A stretch of 64,000 nt of DNA from Microcoleus sp. FACHB-68 (GCF_014695715.1 NZ_JACJOT010000006.1:186001-250000); one strand, 5' to 3'. Counted from the first letter of the stretch, positions 6,884-15,997 are shown. A program made the numbers and translations. Notes: generated by a model from the sequence alone, not told the origin.

Positions 6884-8017
6884 TTAAAATAGCAGCAGAT
6901 TCCCCGTTGCCATCTCATCAAAAAAAGCTAAATTTTGGTCGAGGGATTCGAGAGCAATTCTAATATTTCTTGCGATTTGTTGTGCAAACCGCACTGGTAC
7001 AGCATTGCCAATTTGCAGATGAATATCCCGCTTATTTCCTCCGATAAAAACCCAATCATCTGGAAAAGTCTGCAAACGTGCGTATTCTCGATGTGTGAAT
7101 GACCTCAGACGCGAAGCTGAAACCCGCCAAAGCGTTACATCTGCTTCGGGATTTCTGACAAATTTTCCATTGAGTCTATCTTTGTGATGTCTCGCCGCCA
7201 CAACATTTCCTTGCGCCCAGCCCCAAATTGTTGCCGTGTCAATTGCCGGAAATGGTGCATCAAATGAGCGAATGGGGTTGCCATCAGAGGCAGTTCTCGA
7301 CAAACGCACCGGCACAATTTCCTCACCCGGAACAAATGGCTGGCCGGTTTCAATGTGAACTGCACTTTTGAAACCCCACTCAGGCTGATGATTTGGCAAA
7401 TTAGTTACTCTAGATTGCGCCAGATCGTAGAGAAACTCTCTAATAGTTGTTTCTGAGTCTGGTCTTGGCAAAAAGTATCTTGAGGGGCGTCCTCCGAGAA
7501 ATGCGACAAACACAAAGCGCCGGCGAGTTTGGGGTACTCCGTAATAGCAAACTTTGAAAATATCGGACAAAACTTCATAGCCTAGCTGCTCCAAGTCAGC
7601 AGCAACTTGCTGTGCAAAAGGTCGTCCGGTATCAGGAGTTTTCATTGTGCGAAGATTTAGCACATTTTCGATAACAATGACCCTTGGTTGGCAAATTTTT
7701 GCAATCCGAATTACTTCTTTATAAAGTAGGTTACGCGTATCATAGTTATTGCGATTGCCACCGAGAGAGAATCCCTGACAAGGAACGCCGGCAAGCAGCA
7801 CATCAGGCTGTTGTTTAATTTGGGGATTGTAGGAACAGACATCCCCTGAAATAACGTTCCAGTGTGGTCGATTTTCCTTTAAGGTTTTAATACACCAAGG
7901 GTCAATATCGATGCCTTCTATAAGCTTAAAGCCCTCTAATTCAAAACCCAAATCTAGCCCACCGGCACCTGTGAAAAGGCTGAGGACAGAATAATTGCTG
8001 CTGTTTCTAACTTTCAC
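6884..8017 (-). CDS. DNA (cytosine-5)-methyltransferase of a type II R-M system
   Basis: A 377-residue C5-MTase with the canonical motif order. Motif I is F-T-G-A-G-G (15-20) and motif IV is V-P-C-Q-G-F-S with catalytic Cys80. Motif VI is I-E-N-V (116-119) and motif VIII Q-T-R-R-R (163-167). A variable target region follows, then motif IX/X with R-L-Q-T-F-P and I-G-N-A-V-P. The start is GTG, sharing the bases GTGA with the stop of the upstream nuclease gene, so the pair is translationally coupled. It would protect DNA from the partner nuclease. The specificity cannot be read from sequence. Confidence 0.93.
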   Translation of the reverse strand: MKVRNSSNYSVLSLFTGAGGLDLGFELEGFKLIEGIDIDPWCIKTLKENRPHWNVISGDVCSYNPQIKQQPDVLLAGVPCQGFSLGGNRNNYDTRNLLYKEVIRIAKICQPRVIVIENVLNLRTMKTPDTGRPFAQQVAADLEQLGYEVLSDIFKVCYYGVPQTRRRFVFVAFLGGRPSRYFLPRPDSETTIREFLYDLAQSRVTNLPNHQPEWGFKSAVHIETGQPFVPGEEIVPVRLSRTASDGNPIRSFDAPFPAIDTATIWGWAQGNVVAARHHKDRLNGKFVRNPEADVTLWRVSASRLRSFTHREYARLQTFPDDWVFIGGNKRDIHLQIGNAVPVRFAQQIARNIRIALESLDQNLAFFDEMATGNLLLF

Positions 8018-8805
8018 GGATTCTTCAGACTCACTTGAGGGCCAAGAATACCCTTAGCTCGGTATGCAATAAAGGAATGAATTTGCCCAGCGCTGGGGTT
8101 ATTGCCATATTGGGGCGTTAGCTGATTAGTAATCATATCAAATGAATAGCCAACGATTAGCTGATTAGTTTCCGTGCGAATCAAATGGCCAACGGGATCA
8201 AGCCTAGGCTCTGGGGAAGAATTCTCAGGAAGGATGAGGGTTATTTGCCGATCCGTGCCATGAAGAAGTCCATAAGGTGTTGGCGCGATATACATTTTTC
8301 GGTCACGAATCTTGATATCTCCATAACTTCCGAACCCTGTAAAACTCTTATTTTTATGAACGTACTCATGGGCTGCGTTGAGAAAGTCTCCATGACAGAT
8401 TACCAAGTCAATCACTGGATACTCGTTTTCATTCACGGCTGATGGATATCGCCCAAAAACATAATAAATGGTTCGACCGTTATGGTAGCCGGTTGGAACT
8501 TGGCTGTTGCTATCATAATCGGCTTCTCTTCCTGGCCACCCCAGACCTTTAACCTCATATCCTTCAGGATTTTGAACTAAACTGAAATCAGGGTATGAGT
8601 TCCGACCTTTCTGATCATAGTGGATTTCCAACTCTTGCAGTCTTGCCTCAAACCAGTTTTGGAAATGAAACTCTTTATCTTGCCGGCTTGTTCGCTGAAT
8701 TAACGCTCCTTGATTAATGGCATCGTGACAAGCCAGAAAAATATCTACGCACATATTGACAGAGGCTATCCCCTGTTCGATCATTGGAAAATCTCCATTT
8801 TTCAT
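8014..8805 (-). CDS. Probable type II restriction endonuclease (PD-(D/E)XK)
   Basis: A 263-residue protein directly upstream of, and overlapping by 4 nt, a DNA C5-methyltransferase. A PD-(D/E)XK core is visible: P72-D73 in N-S-Y-P-D-F, then E84-V85-K86 in G-Y-E-V-K-G. A basic K-G-R-N segment precedes it. The position beside an MTase and the catalytic core support a restriction nuclease; I do not recognise its specificity family. The ATG at 8805 has no good ribosome site, whereas the internal ATG at 8784 follows GGAG by 8 nt. The true protein may therefore start seven residues later. Confidence 0.75.
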   Translation of the reverse strand: MKNGDFPMIEQGIASVNMCVDIFLACHDAINQGALIQRTSRQDKEFHFQNWFEARLQELEIHYDQKGRNSYPDFSLVQNPEGYEVKGLGWPGREADYDSNSQVPTGYHNGRTIYYVFGRYPSAVNENEYPVIDLVICHGDFLNAAHEYVHKNKSFTGFGSYGDIKIRDRKMYIAPTPYGLLHGTDRQITLILPENSSPEPRLDPVGHLIRTETNQLIVGYSFDMITNQLTPQYGNNPSAGQIHSFIAYRAKGILGPQVSLKNP

Positions 8806-8812
8806 GATGATT

Positions 8813-8840
8813 TCTAAACTTTAGTATATCAAGGTTTAGA
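8813..8840. promoter_or_regulatory. Inverted repeat at the R-M operon promoter, possible operator
   Basis: TCTAAAC (8813-8819) and GTTTAGA (8834-8840) form a perfect 7-bp inverted repeat with a 14-bp spacer. It starts 8 bp upstream of the nuclease ATG on the minus strand and spans a TATACT -10-like box. R-M operons are often controlled at such sites, though no separate C-protein gene is visible. Confidence 0.4.
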
Positions 8841-9179
8841 TAAACTAAAAAATTTCGTTAATTATCAAGTTGTCTAAAACATCAAAAAATTAGAAGCCTT
8901 GATGCTTTTTAGTATTTAAATTATTAATAATACTTAAAAAATTAATATGTTTATATCTATCAAAATTTACATATTAAATTTTTATAATAATTTTATTTAT
9001 GAATATTGAAATATTCAATTATTAAATAAGCCGGAATTTTTTAACTTCGCAATGCTTACTAATTAGATAAAATTACTATGTGTCAAGAAGTGAAAGTAGA
9101 AAATAAAAAAATAACATCATTTCTCTGCGCTTACTTTATAAGGTATTAATAAAAAAGAACAAATACAAACTAAACTCTC
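8841..9179. other. AT-rich spacer without a gene
   Basis: This divergent spacer between the nuclease gene and the PEP mutase family gene is strikingly AT-rich and contains no credible coding frame or tRNA. It has only one recognisable GCCGG occurrence. The composition fits an acquisition boundary of the R-M module. Confidence 0.5.
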
Positions 9180-10043
9180 ATGTCTCAAGCCCAAAAACTG
9201 CGTCAAATTCTCGAACAACCTGGCATTCTCACACTCCCTGGTATTTATGATTGTATTGGCGCTCAAATGGTCGAACAACTCGGCTTTGAGGTCGTGTTTA
9301 CCAGTGGTTTCGGAATTGCCGGCTCAACCCTCGGACGCCCAGATTACGGCTTGCTCACCGGCACTGAAATGCTCTACAGCGTCGGACGCATTGCACAGTC
9401 AATTAGCATCCCTCTCGTTGCAGATATCGACACCGGCTATGGCAACCCCCTCAACGTCATCCGCACTGTTACCGATATCGTACAATTGGGAGTTGCCGGC
9501 ATCCTTTTAGAAGACCAAGAATGGCCGAAAAAATGCGGTCACATGGAAGGAAAACGCGTAATTTCCGCAGAAGAACACGTCGAAAAAATTAAAGCAGCCG
9601 TTCATGCCAGAGGCGCTAGCGGCTTAGTCATTATCGGTCGAACGGATGCACGCGCACCATTAGGATTAGAAGAAGCGATTCGCAGAGGACGCGCTTATTA
9701 CGAAGCCGGCGCAGATATTATTTTTATAGAAGCGCCGCAGTCAATTGAAGATTTAAAAGCAATTGCATCGGCTTTTCCCGATGTGCCGCTATTTGCCAAT
9801 ATGATAGAAGGGGGAAGAACACCCCTACTCACCGCCCAAGAATTGCAACTATTAGGCTATAAAATTGTAGTGTTTCCGCTTGCCGGCTTGTTTGCTGCAA
9901 CAAAAGCAATGGCGAATTGTTTCCGCCATTTAAAAGAACACGGCACCACTGCCGGCTTCGAGGATTTAATGAACTTTCAAGAATTCGAGCAAATTATTGG
10001 CGTGCCCAAATATCGCCAATTAGAGCAACAGTTTAAGGTTTAA
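9180..10043 (+). CDS. Isocitrate lyase/PEP mutase family enzyme
   Basis: A 287-residue TIM-barrel protein of the isocitrate lyase/PEP mutase superfamily. Diagnostic stretches are the metal-binding D-I-D-T-G-Y-G (about residues 81-87), L-E-D-Q (about 110-113) and the gating loop K-K-C-G-H (about 116-120). The loop cysteine in K-K-C-G-H is the catalytic residue of lyases such as 2-methylisocitrate lyase and isocitrate lyase. The short length points to the methylisocitrate lyase, oxaloacetate hydrolase or carboxyphosphonoenolpyruvate mutase side of the family. The substrate is not determinable here, and no methylcitrate cycle neighbours are present. Confidence 0.88.
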   Translation: MSQAQKLRQILEQPGILTLPGIYDCIGAQMVEQLGFEVVFTSGFGIAGSTLGRPDYGLLTGTEMLYSVGRIAQSISIPLVADIDTGYGNPLNVIRTVTDIVQLGVAGILLEDQEWPKKCGHMEGKRVISAEEHVEKIKAAVHARGASGLVIIGRTDARAPLGLEEAIRRGRAYYEAGADIIFIEAPQSIEDLKAIASAFPDVPLFANMIEGGRTPLLTAQELQLLGYKIVVFPLAGLFAATKAMANCFRHLKEHGTTAGFEDLMNFQEFEQIIGVPKYRQLEQQFKV

Positions 10044-10145
10044 ACATTTTGGTTGCGCCAGCATTAAATCGTGCCGGTGCTACACTAAAACAGGTTTCCA
10101 ATTCCCCAAATTCCATAAATCTATCGTTTGGAGTCCAAAAAAACT

Positions 10146-10871
10146 ATGGGACGTTATGTACTCAATCAATCGTTTGGAACGATAGAAGGATATTTTGGTA
10201 AGCCATTGGTTGATCGGGAAGTCATTGTCAATTATCCTATAAAAGGCTTGCAAAAATTCTTTCCAGACTTTCCAGCAGATGGAGAGTTTAGGATCGCATT
10301 TGTCAATGGAAAAGCCCAAAGAATTGAAGTGGCTCCAGAATTGCCGCCTAAGTTGTTATTTGAATATATCTTTGGATATCCAGCGCCGGTTGAAATCATT
10401 TTTGTAGAATGGATCATAACGGGCGGCCACCAAACTACTATCTGTTTAGGAGATGGGATAAGGGCTGAAATTATGTTAACCGGCGCAGGTGGAGTAGCCA
10501 ACTATACCAATTTATACTATGATGAAGAGTTTGTCAGACCTTACGATGTTTTGCGCGGACAAACTATCGTCTATAACTCTCAATGGACAGATTATCTTGC
10601 TGCATCAGTCAAAGAAGCTGAATATCCTTGGCTTTCTCAGCGGCAAGTTACAGAAAAAGATTTAATCGATACAGATTGGGTCAAGCGGTATGTGATGAAA
10701 ACTTCAATTTACGCCCGTAAAGGACTGATATTTTGCCATCCACTCGCTAAAGCAATCTTTACAAAACAACAATGGTATCGCCCAATTTATCGAACTCATG
10801 AGTTTGGCGCTCGATTAAACAATTTGCTGAATGCTGTAGAAAAATACAACTTTAATTTCCTTAGTCGCTAG
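10146..10871 (+). CDS. Hypothetical protein with C-terminal YARHG-like domain
   Basis: A 241-residue protein starting M-G-R-Y-V-L-N-Q-S-F-G. The ATG at 10146 follows a GGAG ribosome site (10130-10133). An upstream in-frame TTG at 10128 overlaps that site and is rejected. The C-terminal third reads S-I-Y-A-R-K-G-L-I-F-x-H-P-L-A-x-x-I-F-x-x-x-x-W-Y-R-P. This matches the YARHG pattern, an extracellular-type domain of unknown role, although no signal peptide is visible here. The N-terminal two thirds look like a beta-rich domain I do not recognise. It stands alone in its direction before the convergent sugar transporter operon. Confidence 0.7.
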   Translation: MGRYVLNQSFGTIEGYFGKPLVDREVIVNYPIKGLQKFFPDFPADGEFRIAFVNGKAQRIEVAPELPPKLLFEYIFGYPAPVEIIFVEWIITGGHQTTICLGDGIRAEIMLTGAGGVANYTNLYYDEEFVRPYDVLRGQTIVYNSQWTDYLAASVKEAEYPWLSQRQVTEKDLIDTDWVKRYVMKTSIYARKGLIFCHPLAKAIFTKQQWYRPIYRTHEFGARLNNLLNAVEKYNFNFLSR

Positions 10872-10979
10872 GCAAATAAGCTAAGACATTCAAACCTTTT
10901 TTCAATGCAAAGAATCGCAACCGAAAAGGTTACTTAACCTTCCTTTGTGTTTTCAACCAAATTGTAATTTTTGCTGAGA

Positions 10980-12068
10980 TTAACGCGCAAATTCTAAGCG
11001 ATCGCCGGTTGTGACATCAAACCAGTGAATCGACTGTGGAGGTAACGTTAGTGAGATTACCTCTCCACCCCACTTTTGATCTGCCGGCAACAAAGTACGC
11101 AGCGTCATGGGTTCTGCTTGTTCAGTGCTGCCGGTGACGCGCACACTAATTAAATTGTGCATCCCTAAATTCTCCACCAAAAATACCTGACCTTGAATCG
11201 TCTGTTCCGCTGCCGGTTCAGCTAAGTGTACATTTTCCGGACGAATCCCTAAAACAATTTGTGATGGAACCGTTGGCAGTGCCGGCAGCGGAATTCTAAA
11301 ATTGCCCAGTATTGCATCACGTCCCTGACAATTTAGCGTTAGTAAATTCATTTGGGGACTCCCAATAAAGCCGGCAACAAATTGATTTGCTGGATGTGAA
11401 TAAATCCGTTGCGGCGCATCTAACTGCTGCACATTTCCATTAGAAAGTACCGCCACTTTCGTTGATAACGTCATCGCTTCTGTTTGGTCGTGCGTTACAT
11501 AAACCACCGGCACAGATTGCGCGTCAAACAGTTGTTTCAAATCAGCCCGAACCCGTTCTCGCAGCAGCGCATCCAAATTACTTAACGGTTCATCTAGCAA
11601 AAACACATCGGGTTTGCGAACCAAAGCGCGTCCGAGGGCAACACGCTGCCGCTGTCCCCCAGACATTTGCCCTGGCTTACGATCCATCAACTCTTCCAGT
11701 CCCAGCTTTTTAGCAACTTCATCAACGCGCTGATGGATTTCTGTACGAGGTATTTTACGAAGTTTTAAACCGGATGCCATGTTTTCATAAACCGTCATGT
11801 GCGGATAAAGTGCATAACTTTGAAACACCATTGCAATGTTGCGATCGCCGGCACTTAAATGAGTGACATCGCGTTCGCCAATTGAGATTTTTCCTCGTGT
11901 AGGTTGTTCTAAGCCGGCAATTAATCGCAGGGTCGTTGATTTACCACATCCAGATGGGCCAAGTAGGGTGAGAAATTCATTGTCATCTACCGTTAAGCTG
12001 ATATCTTTAACGGGAATAACTTTAGGCGTATAGGTTTTGTTGAGGTTTTTTAATTCAAGTTTTGACAT
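10980..12068 (-). CDS. Sugar ABC transporter ATPase (MalK/UgpC/MsmX type)
   Basis: A 362-residue CUT1-type ATPase. The Walker A motif is G-P-S-G-C-G-K-S-T-T (about residues 38-47), with Q-loop V-F-Q-S-Y-A-L-Y-P-H, signature M-S-G-G-Q-R-Q-R-V-A, Walker B V-F-L-L-D-E-P-L-S-N-L-D and H-switch V-T-H-D-Q. The long C-terminal extension, from about residue 235, is the MalK-type OB-fold regulatory region, with G-I-R-P-E-N. It is the last gene of the operon SBP, permease, permease, ATPase. Synechocystis GgtA (glucosylglycerol uptake) is a plausible relative, but the substrate is not proven. Confidence 0.93.
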   Translation of the reverse strand: MSKLELKNLNKTYTPKVIPVKDISLTVDDNEFLTLLGPSGCGKSTTLRLIAGLEQPTRGKISIGERDVTHLSAGDRNIAMVFQSYALYPHMTVYENMASGLKLRKIPRTEIHQRVDEVAKKLGLEELMDRKPGQMSGGQRQRVALGRALVRKPDVFLLDEPLSNLDALLRERVRADLKQLFDAQSVPVVYVTHDQTEAMTLSTKVAVLSNGNVQQLDAPQRIYSHPANQFVAGFIGSPQMNLLTLNCQGRDAILGNFRIPLPALPTVPSQIVLGIRPENVHLAEPAAEQTIQGQVFLVENLGMHNLISVRVTGSTEQAEPMTLRTLLPADQKWGGEVISLTLPPQSIHWFDVTTGDRLEFAR

Positions 12069-12113
12069 GGTTTTTTTTGATGATTACAGGATTAGAGTAT
12101 TTTTAAGCTGAAA

Positions 12114-12995
12114 TTATCCTTTAACAGCACCGGCTGTTAAACCTTGTACAATTTTACGCTGGAAGAATAGGACTAGCAAAATGAGAGGAAATGTACCGAG
12201 AATTGTAGCAGCCGCTAGTGGGCCGTAGGGAATATCAAATACAGTCGATCCCCCGATTTGGGAAGCAGCTACAGGAATCGTTTTCATCGTTTCACGGGTG
12301 ATGAAAGTAAGGGCAAAGAGAAATTCATTCCAGGCAAAGATAAAGGTTAAAATGCCGGTTGTTACCATTGCCGGCACCGTCATCGGTAAGACAATTTGGG
12401 TAAGCATTTGCCAAGTGTTGTAACCATCCACTTTAGCGGCATCTTCTAAATCACGCGGCAGTTGTTGAAAGAAACTACGCATAACCAGAATCGTTAAGGG
12501 CAAATTGATAGCAGTGTAGGGAATAACCAAGGCGAGGTAGTTATTTGCCAAGCCCGTTGCTTTGATGATTTCTAGCAATCCTAAAAATAGTAGAATGTAA
12601 GGAAATAGAGTCACAATTAGGATGCCGGCTAGAATAATTTTTTCACCCGGAATTTTCAATCTTGCCAAAGCGTAAGCTGCCGGTGCGCCAATTGCCAAAG
12701 AAAGCGCAGTAGAAATTATCGATACAAAAGCACTATTTAAAATATAGCGGAAAAAAGGACGACGAGTGAAGAGTTCAATATAGTGAGTGAGAGTGTATTG
12801 ATTGGGACGGGGAAAGTAAATATTTGGAATCGCAGAAATCGCTTGATTTACCTTAATAGAAGTAAGTAACTGCCACAACACCGGCGCTAGGGTAAAAATT
12901 ACAATTAACACAACAGCCACCCAAAGGATAACTTTTTGAATAGAAAACTTACTTTCCCTACTTGGCGAATCATTGCTCAAAGAATTAAGTGCCAT
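12114..12995 (-). CDS. Sugar ABC transporter permease (MalG/UgpE type)
   Basis: A 293-residue inner-membrane permease with six predicted helices. The EAA loop is present as D-L-E-D-A-A-K-V-D-G-Y-N-T-W-Q-M (about residues 186-201), followed by I-V-L-P-M-T-V-P. The segment F-A-W-N-E-F-L-F-A-L after the EAA loop is typical of MalG-type CUT1 permeases. It ends in the expected V-Q-G-L-T-A-G-A-V-K-G. It lies 45 nt upstream of the ATPase gene and partners with the MalF-type permease encoded upstream. Confidence 0.93.
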   Translation of the reverse strand: MALNSLSNDSPSRESKFSIQKVILWVAVVLIVIFTLAPVLWQLLTSIKVNQAISAIPNIYFPRPNQYTLTHYIELFTRRPFFRYILNSAFVSIISTALSLAIGAPAAYALARLKIPGEKIILAGILIVTLFPYILLFLGLLEIIKATGLANNYLALVIPYTAINLPLTILVMRSFFQQLPRDLEDAAKVDGYNTWQMLTQIVLPMTVPAMVTTGILTFIFAWNEFLFALTFITRETMKTIPVAASQIGGSTVFDIPYGPLAAATILGTFPLILLVLFFQRKIVQGLTAGAVKG

Positions 12996-13072
12996 AGCTG
13001 CTTCCTTTCATTTTAAGATAAAACTTTAAGAATCCTAGTAAATCTCTCAATCACCGCCCTAAAAACATCCGT

Positions 13073-13185
13073 ACCATCTGTGTTTATCTGTGTGCATCTG
13101 TGGTTAAAAAATCCGAAAAATTAATCCGTGACTCATCGCGATTAAACCATCTGCGTTTATCTGCGTGCATCTGCGGTTAAAAAAT
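13073..13185. repeat. Two copies of a dispersed ATCTGYGTTTATCTGYG repeat
   Basis: Two closely similar 40-bp units, 13073-13112 and 13146-13185, differ only at T/C transitions. Each reads ACCATCTG-YGTTTATCTG-YGTGCATCTG-YGGTTAAAAAAT. They occupy the spacer between the two permease genes. Shorter relatives occur at 14153-14180 (inverted), 21551-21609 and about 45860-45918, so this is a dispersed intergenic family. Confidence 0.75.
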
Positions 13186-13208
13186 TCTCCCCCTTCAATA
13201 CATTAAAA

Positions 13209-14117
13209 TCAATTAACCCCGGCAGCCTTAGCCCGTAACCTTGACAACACAAAACTCGCAATTGCCACCGCCGCAACCAATAATAAAAACGTCACAACAA
13301 CCAAAGCCGCCCCATAGCCAAAATCCAAATAGCGCATCACCGTCGCATAAATGTAGAGTGACACAACTTCCGTCGCACCGGCAGGCCCGCCGCCGGTCAT
13401 TACCGCAATCAAATCAAAAATACCAAATGCCTGCGCGAATCGAAATAACATCGCAATCAAAACTTGCGGCATTAGCAAAGGTAAAGTAATTTGCCGAAAA
13501 CTCTGCCAAGGATTCGCCCCATCAATTGCATGAGCTTCATAAAGATCAGAAGAAATCGATTGCAACCCAGCAAGTAATAAAATACTAATAAATGGCGTCG
13601 TTTTCCACACATCCGCTGCGATCACCGCCATCATTGCCAGCGTCGGATCTCCTAACCAATTAATGCCTTCTTTAATCAATCCCAACCTGAGCAAAATATC
13701 GTTCCAAACCCCATATTGAGCATTAAAAATCCACGTCCAAGCTAAAGCCATAATTGCTGTTGGCAGCGCCCACGGTAAAATCGCAATGGTTCGCACGGCT
13801 GCGCGTCCACGAAACGATTGATTAAGGACTAAGGCGATACCCATTCCCAAAATCAATTCTAAGACAACAGTGGAAACGGTAAAGACTGTTGTATTCCAAA
13901 GACTTTGCCAAAACCGGCCATCCCCAGCCATCCGCCCGTAATTAGCAAAGCCGGCAAACACGGGTTCTAATTTTGTCCCCAAATTTTGCGCGAAAAAGCT
14001 TAACCAGAATGCTCTCCCAATTGGATAAGCAAATACAAAAAGTAACAGGAGTAATGCCGGTGCGACTAATATCCAGCCGGTTAGTTGTTCTCGTTGTTGA
14101 ATTGTGTCTTGTTTCAT
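13209..14117 (-). CDS. Sugar ABC transporter permease (MalF/UgpA type)
   Basis: A 302-residue CUT1 permease starting MKQDTIQQREQLTGW, with six hydrophobic segments. The EAA loop is D-L-Y-E-A-H-A-I-D-G-A-N-P-W-Q-S-F (about residues 203-219), followed by I-T-L-P-L-L-M-P. Other typical elements are A-L-P-T-A-I-M-A-L-A-W and the C-terminal S-L-Y-I-Y. A longer frame reaches GTG/ATG codons up to 14168, but that DNA is a copy of the dispersed TCTGTGTTTATCTGTGG repeat. The start at 14117 is therefore preferred. It is transcribed between the binding-protein gene and the second permease. Confidence 0.92.
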   Translation of the reverse strand: MKQDTIQQREQLTGWILVAPALLLLLFVFAYPIGRAFWLSFFAQNLGTKLEPVFAGFANYGRMAGDGRFWQSLWNTTVFTVSTVVLELILGMGIALVLNQSFRGRAAVRTIAILPWALPTAIMALAWTWIFNAQYGVWNDILLRLGLIKEGINWLGDPTLAMMAVIAADVWKTTPFISILLLAGLQSISSDLYEAHAIDGANPWQSFRQITLPLLMPQVLIAMLFRFAQAFGIFDLIAVMTGGGPAGATEVVSLYIYATVMRYLDFGYGAALVVVTFLLLVAAVAIASFVLSRLRAKAAGVN

Positions 14118-14152
14118 TATTAAAATTGTATTTTTGCAGATACCTTTTTTTT

Positions 14153-14180
14153 GGCCACAGATAAACACAGATGAGTTAAC
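14153..14180 (-). repeat. Dispersed TCTGTGTTTATCTGTGG repeat, inverted copy
   Basis: On the minus strand this reads TCATCTGTGTTTATCTGTGG, a copy of the unit found twice at 13073-13185. It lies in the spacer between the binding-protein gene and the first permease. Confidence 0.65.
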
Positions 14181-14232
14181 TGTGGGGTTAATAGCAGGAC
14201 GTGATGTTTTTGTCTTTTTTCTGGGTCTATTT

Positions 14233-15570
14233 TTAACGTCGAGTTACTAGCAACCGGCGCGTCTCATTTGCTGCGGCTTTCATTGCCCGTTCTGGAGTCA
14301 TTCGATTTGTCAATGCTGCACTTAGATAACGCTGCAAAATATCGGATGCTTGGGAATATTGGGCGATGGGTGGGCGTAAAACTGATTGTTCTGTAACTTT
14401 TAAGAGTTGCGGATAGTGGCTGTATTTCGCAACAATTTGTGGATCGGTGAACAATGATCGCCGGCTGGGAACATAGCCGGTTCCGAGGATAAATTTGCGC
14501 TGAATTTCAGGCCGATTGAAAAATTGAATCACTCGCCAAGCTTCTTCTGGATGTTTCGAGGTTTTGGCAATTCCCATACCCCAACCGCCCTGGCAAGCGC
14601 CGCTGTTTTTACCTTGTGCGTGAACCATCGGCTTGATATTATATTTGCCGGCAATTGCCGAATCTTCTGCCAGTGACCAGACATAAGGCCAGTTGCGTAA
14701 AAACACCCCATTCCCACTTTGAAATAACTGGCGGGTTTCTTCTTCCCCGTAAGTCGTGACGCCACCGGGAGAAACGCCGGTTTCTATTGTACGTCGTAGA
14801 AATTTTACGGCTTCCACGGCTGCCGGTTTATCGAGTCCAACCTCCCCATTTTCCGGGTTTACCCAAAAGCCGCCGGCACCTTCAAGCACCTCTACAAACA
14901 TCGCGGCTAGTCCTTCATATTGCCGCCCCTGCCAGAGGTAACCCCAGCGATTTCCTTCAGGTTTTTTCAATGCTTTGCTAATTTCAAGCAACTCGTTAAA
15001 GGTTTCTGGTGGCTTATATCCCCCCTGTTTCAGCAAGTCTGTGCGGTAATAAAGCATCCCGACATCAGAACGGAAGGGCATTCGATACAACCCGCCTTCA
15101 TAGCGCCCGCCATTCACATCACCGGGTATAAAATTGGCTAATTCTTTATCAGAAACTTTGTCAGATAAATCCCTCAGCCAGCCGGCAGCAGCAAATTTTG
15201 GCACCCAAACGATGTCCATATAAACTAAATCGTAGGGCGAATCTCCTAATAGAAAAGCGGACGTGTAAAGGTCTTCAATTAAATTAGTCGCGTTTGGCCC
15301 TTCAATAATTTCTAACTCAATATCTGGGTTTTGCGCCTTGAAGTCTTGCATCAGCAATGTCTTCCACTGCGAGGCTTCCAGGGCGTTCAGCAACACTGTA
15401 ACTCTCACTTGGGGTGTTTGAGTGAATGCCGGCATCCCCAATAGAAGTTTGAAACCTAACACAAACAGGAAGCCGAGCACAATGCACAAGCCGGTGAAGC
15501 CAAACTTATGCCGGAATTTTTGCCGTCTGCTGAGCTGCTTTGGGTTTTTCATGACACTATAAGAATTCAA
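14233..15570 (-). CDS. Sugar ABC transporter substrate-binding protein (family 1)
   Basis: A 445-residue extracytoplasmic binding protein. A basic N-terminus (about residues 8-23) is followed by a hydrophobic segment (about 25-45) that acts as signal or anchor. The mature part has classical family-1 stretches: Y-D-L-V-Y-M-D-I-V-W-V-P-K-F-A-A-A-G-W-L (about 113-132), M-P-F-R-S-D-V-G-M-L-Y-Y-R-T-D-L-L and G-G-W-G-M-G-I. No lipobox cysteine is evident, so it may be membrane-tethered or free in the periplasm. It is the first gene of the CUT1 operon. Trehalose/maltose or glucosylglycerol-type substrates are plausible for a cyanobacterium. Confidence 0.9.
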   Translation of the reverse strand: MNSYSVMKNPKQLSRRQKFRHKFGFTGLCIVLGFLFVLGFKLLLGMPAFTQTPQVRVTVLLNALEASQWKTLLMQDFKAQNPDIELEIIEGPNATNLIEDLYTSAFLLGDSPYDLVYMDIVWVPKFAAAGWLRDLSDKVSDKELANFIPGDVNGGRYEGGLYRMPFRSDVGMLYYRTDLLKQGGYKPPETFNELLEISKALKKPEGNRWGYLWQGRQYEGLAAMFVEVLEGAGGFWVNPENGEVGLDKPAAVEAVKFLRRTIETGVSPGGVTTYGEEETRQLFQSGNGVFLRNWPYVWSLAEDSAIAGKYNIKPMVHAQGKNSGACQGGWGMGIAKTSKHPEEAWRVIQFFNRPEIQRKFILGTGYVPSRRSLFTDPQIVAKYSHYPQLLKVTEQSVLRPPIAQYSQASDILQRYLSAALTNRMTPERAMKAAANETRRLLVTRR

Positions 15571-15997
15571 CAGGAGCGCATTACTTTTATCTCAAACGCT
15601 CATTTTAGAGATATCTTGCTTGGAGTGCCGGCTCGGACATTTTGCCGGCTCAAGTAACAAAATGCAAGATGGGTCTAACTTATTTAATATTTAAAGCGCT
15701 AAACAACAAATTTTCCTCAGTCGCGCCAAAAAAGTTTAGTTTTGTTTACACAACATTACGATATTGACTTTTTTCCAACAATGCCTTTGTTAAATTCTTG
15801 AAAAAATAGGGAATTCTCAAACAGGTAGCATTTACTATTGTTCAGCTTCTCTGATAGCCAAGGTAAAGCATCCAAACGAGCAGCTAGCTTTGATTCTAAA
15901 GAAGTAAAAATTTTCAAATCAACACTTATTGAGCTTTTTGTCAAGTCAGGATGAAACACAGCATCACCCAATTCAGTCACAAAATCAGCCGATTAAT
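15571..15997. other. Divergent spacer with one doubtful 74-codon minus-strand frame
   Basis: The spacer separates the sugar transporter operon and the solute-binding lipoprotein genes. A minus-strand frame 15756-15980 would encode 74 residues with a plausible helical composition (L-A-A-R-L-D-A-L-P-W-L-S-E-K-L). It lacks a recognisable family and a clear ribosome site, so I treat it as unproven. Promoters for both flanking transcripts should lie here. Confidence 0.35.

Noticed and set aside
14118-14168. N-terminal extension of the sugar permease
   Set aside because: The DNA belongs to the dispersed TCTGTGTTTATCTGTGG repeat family, and the sequence is not permease-like.
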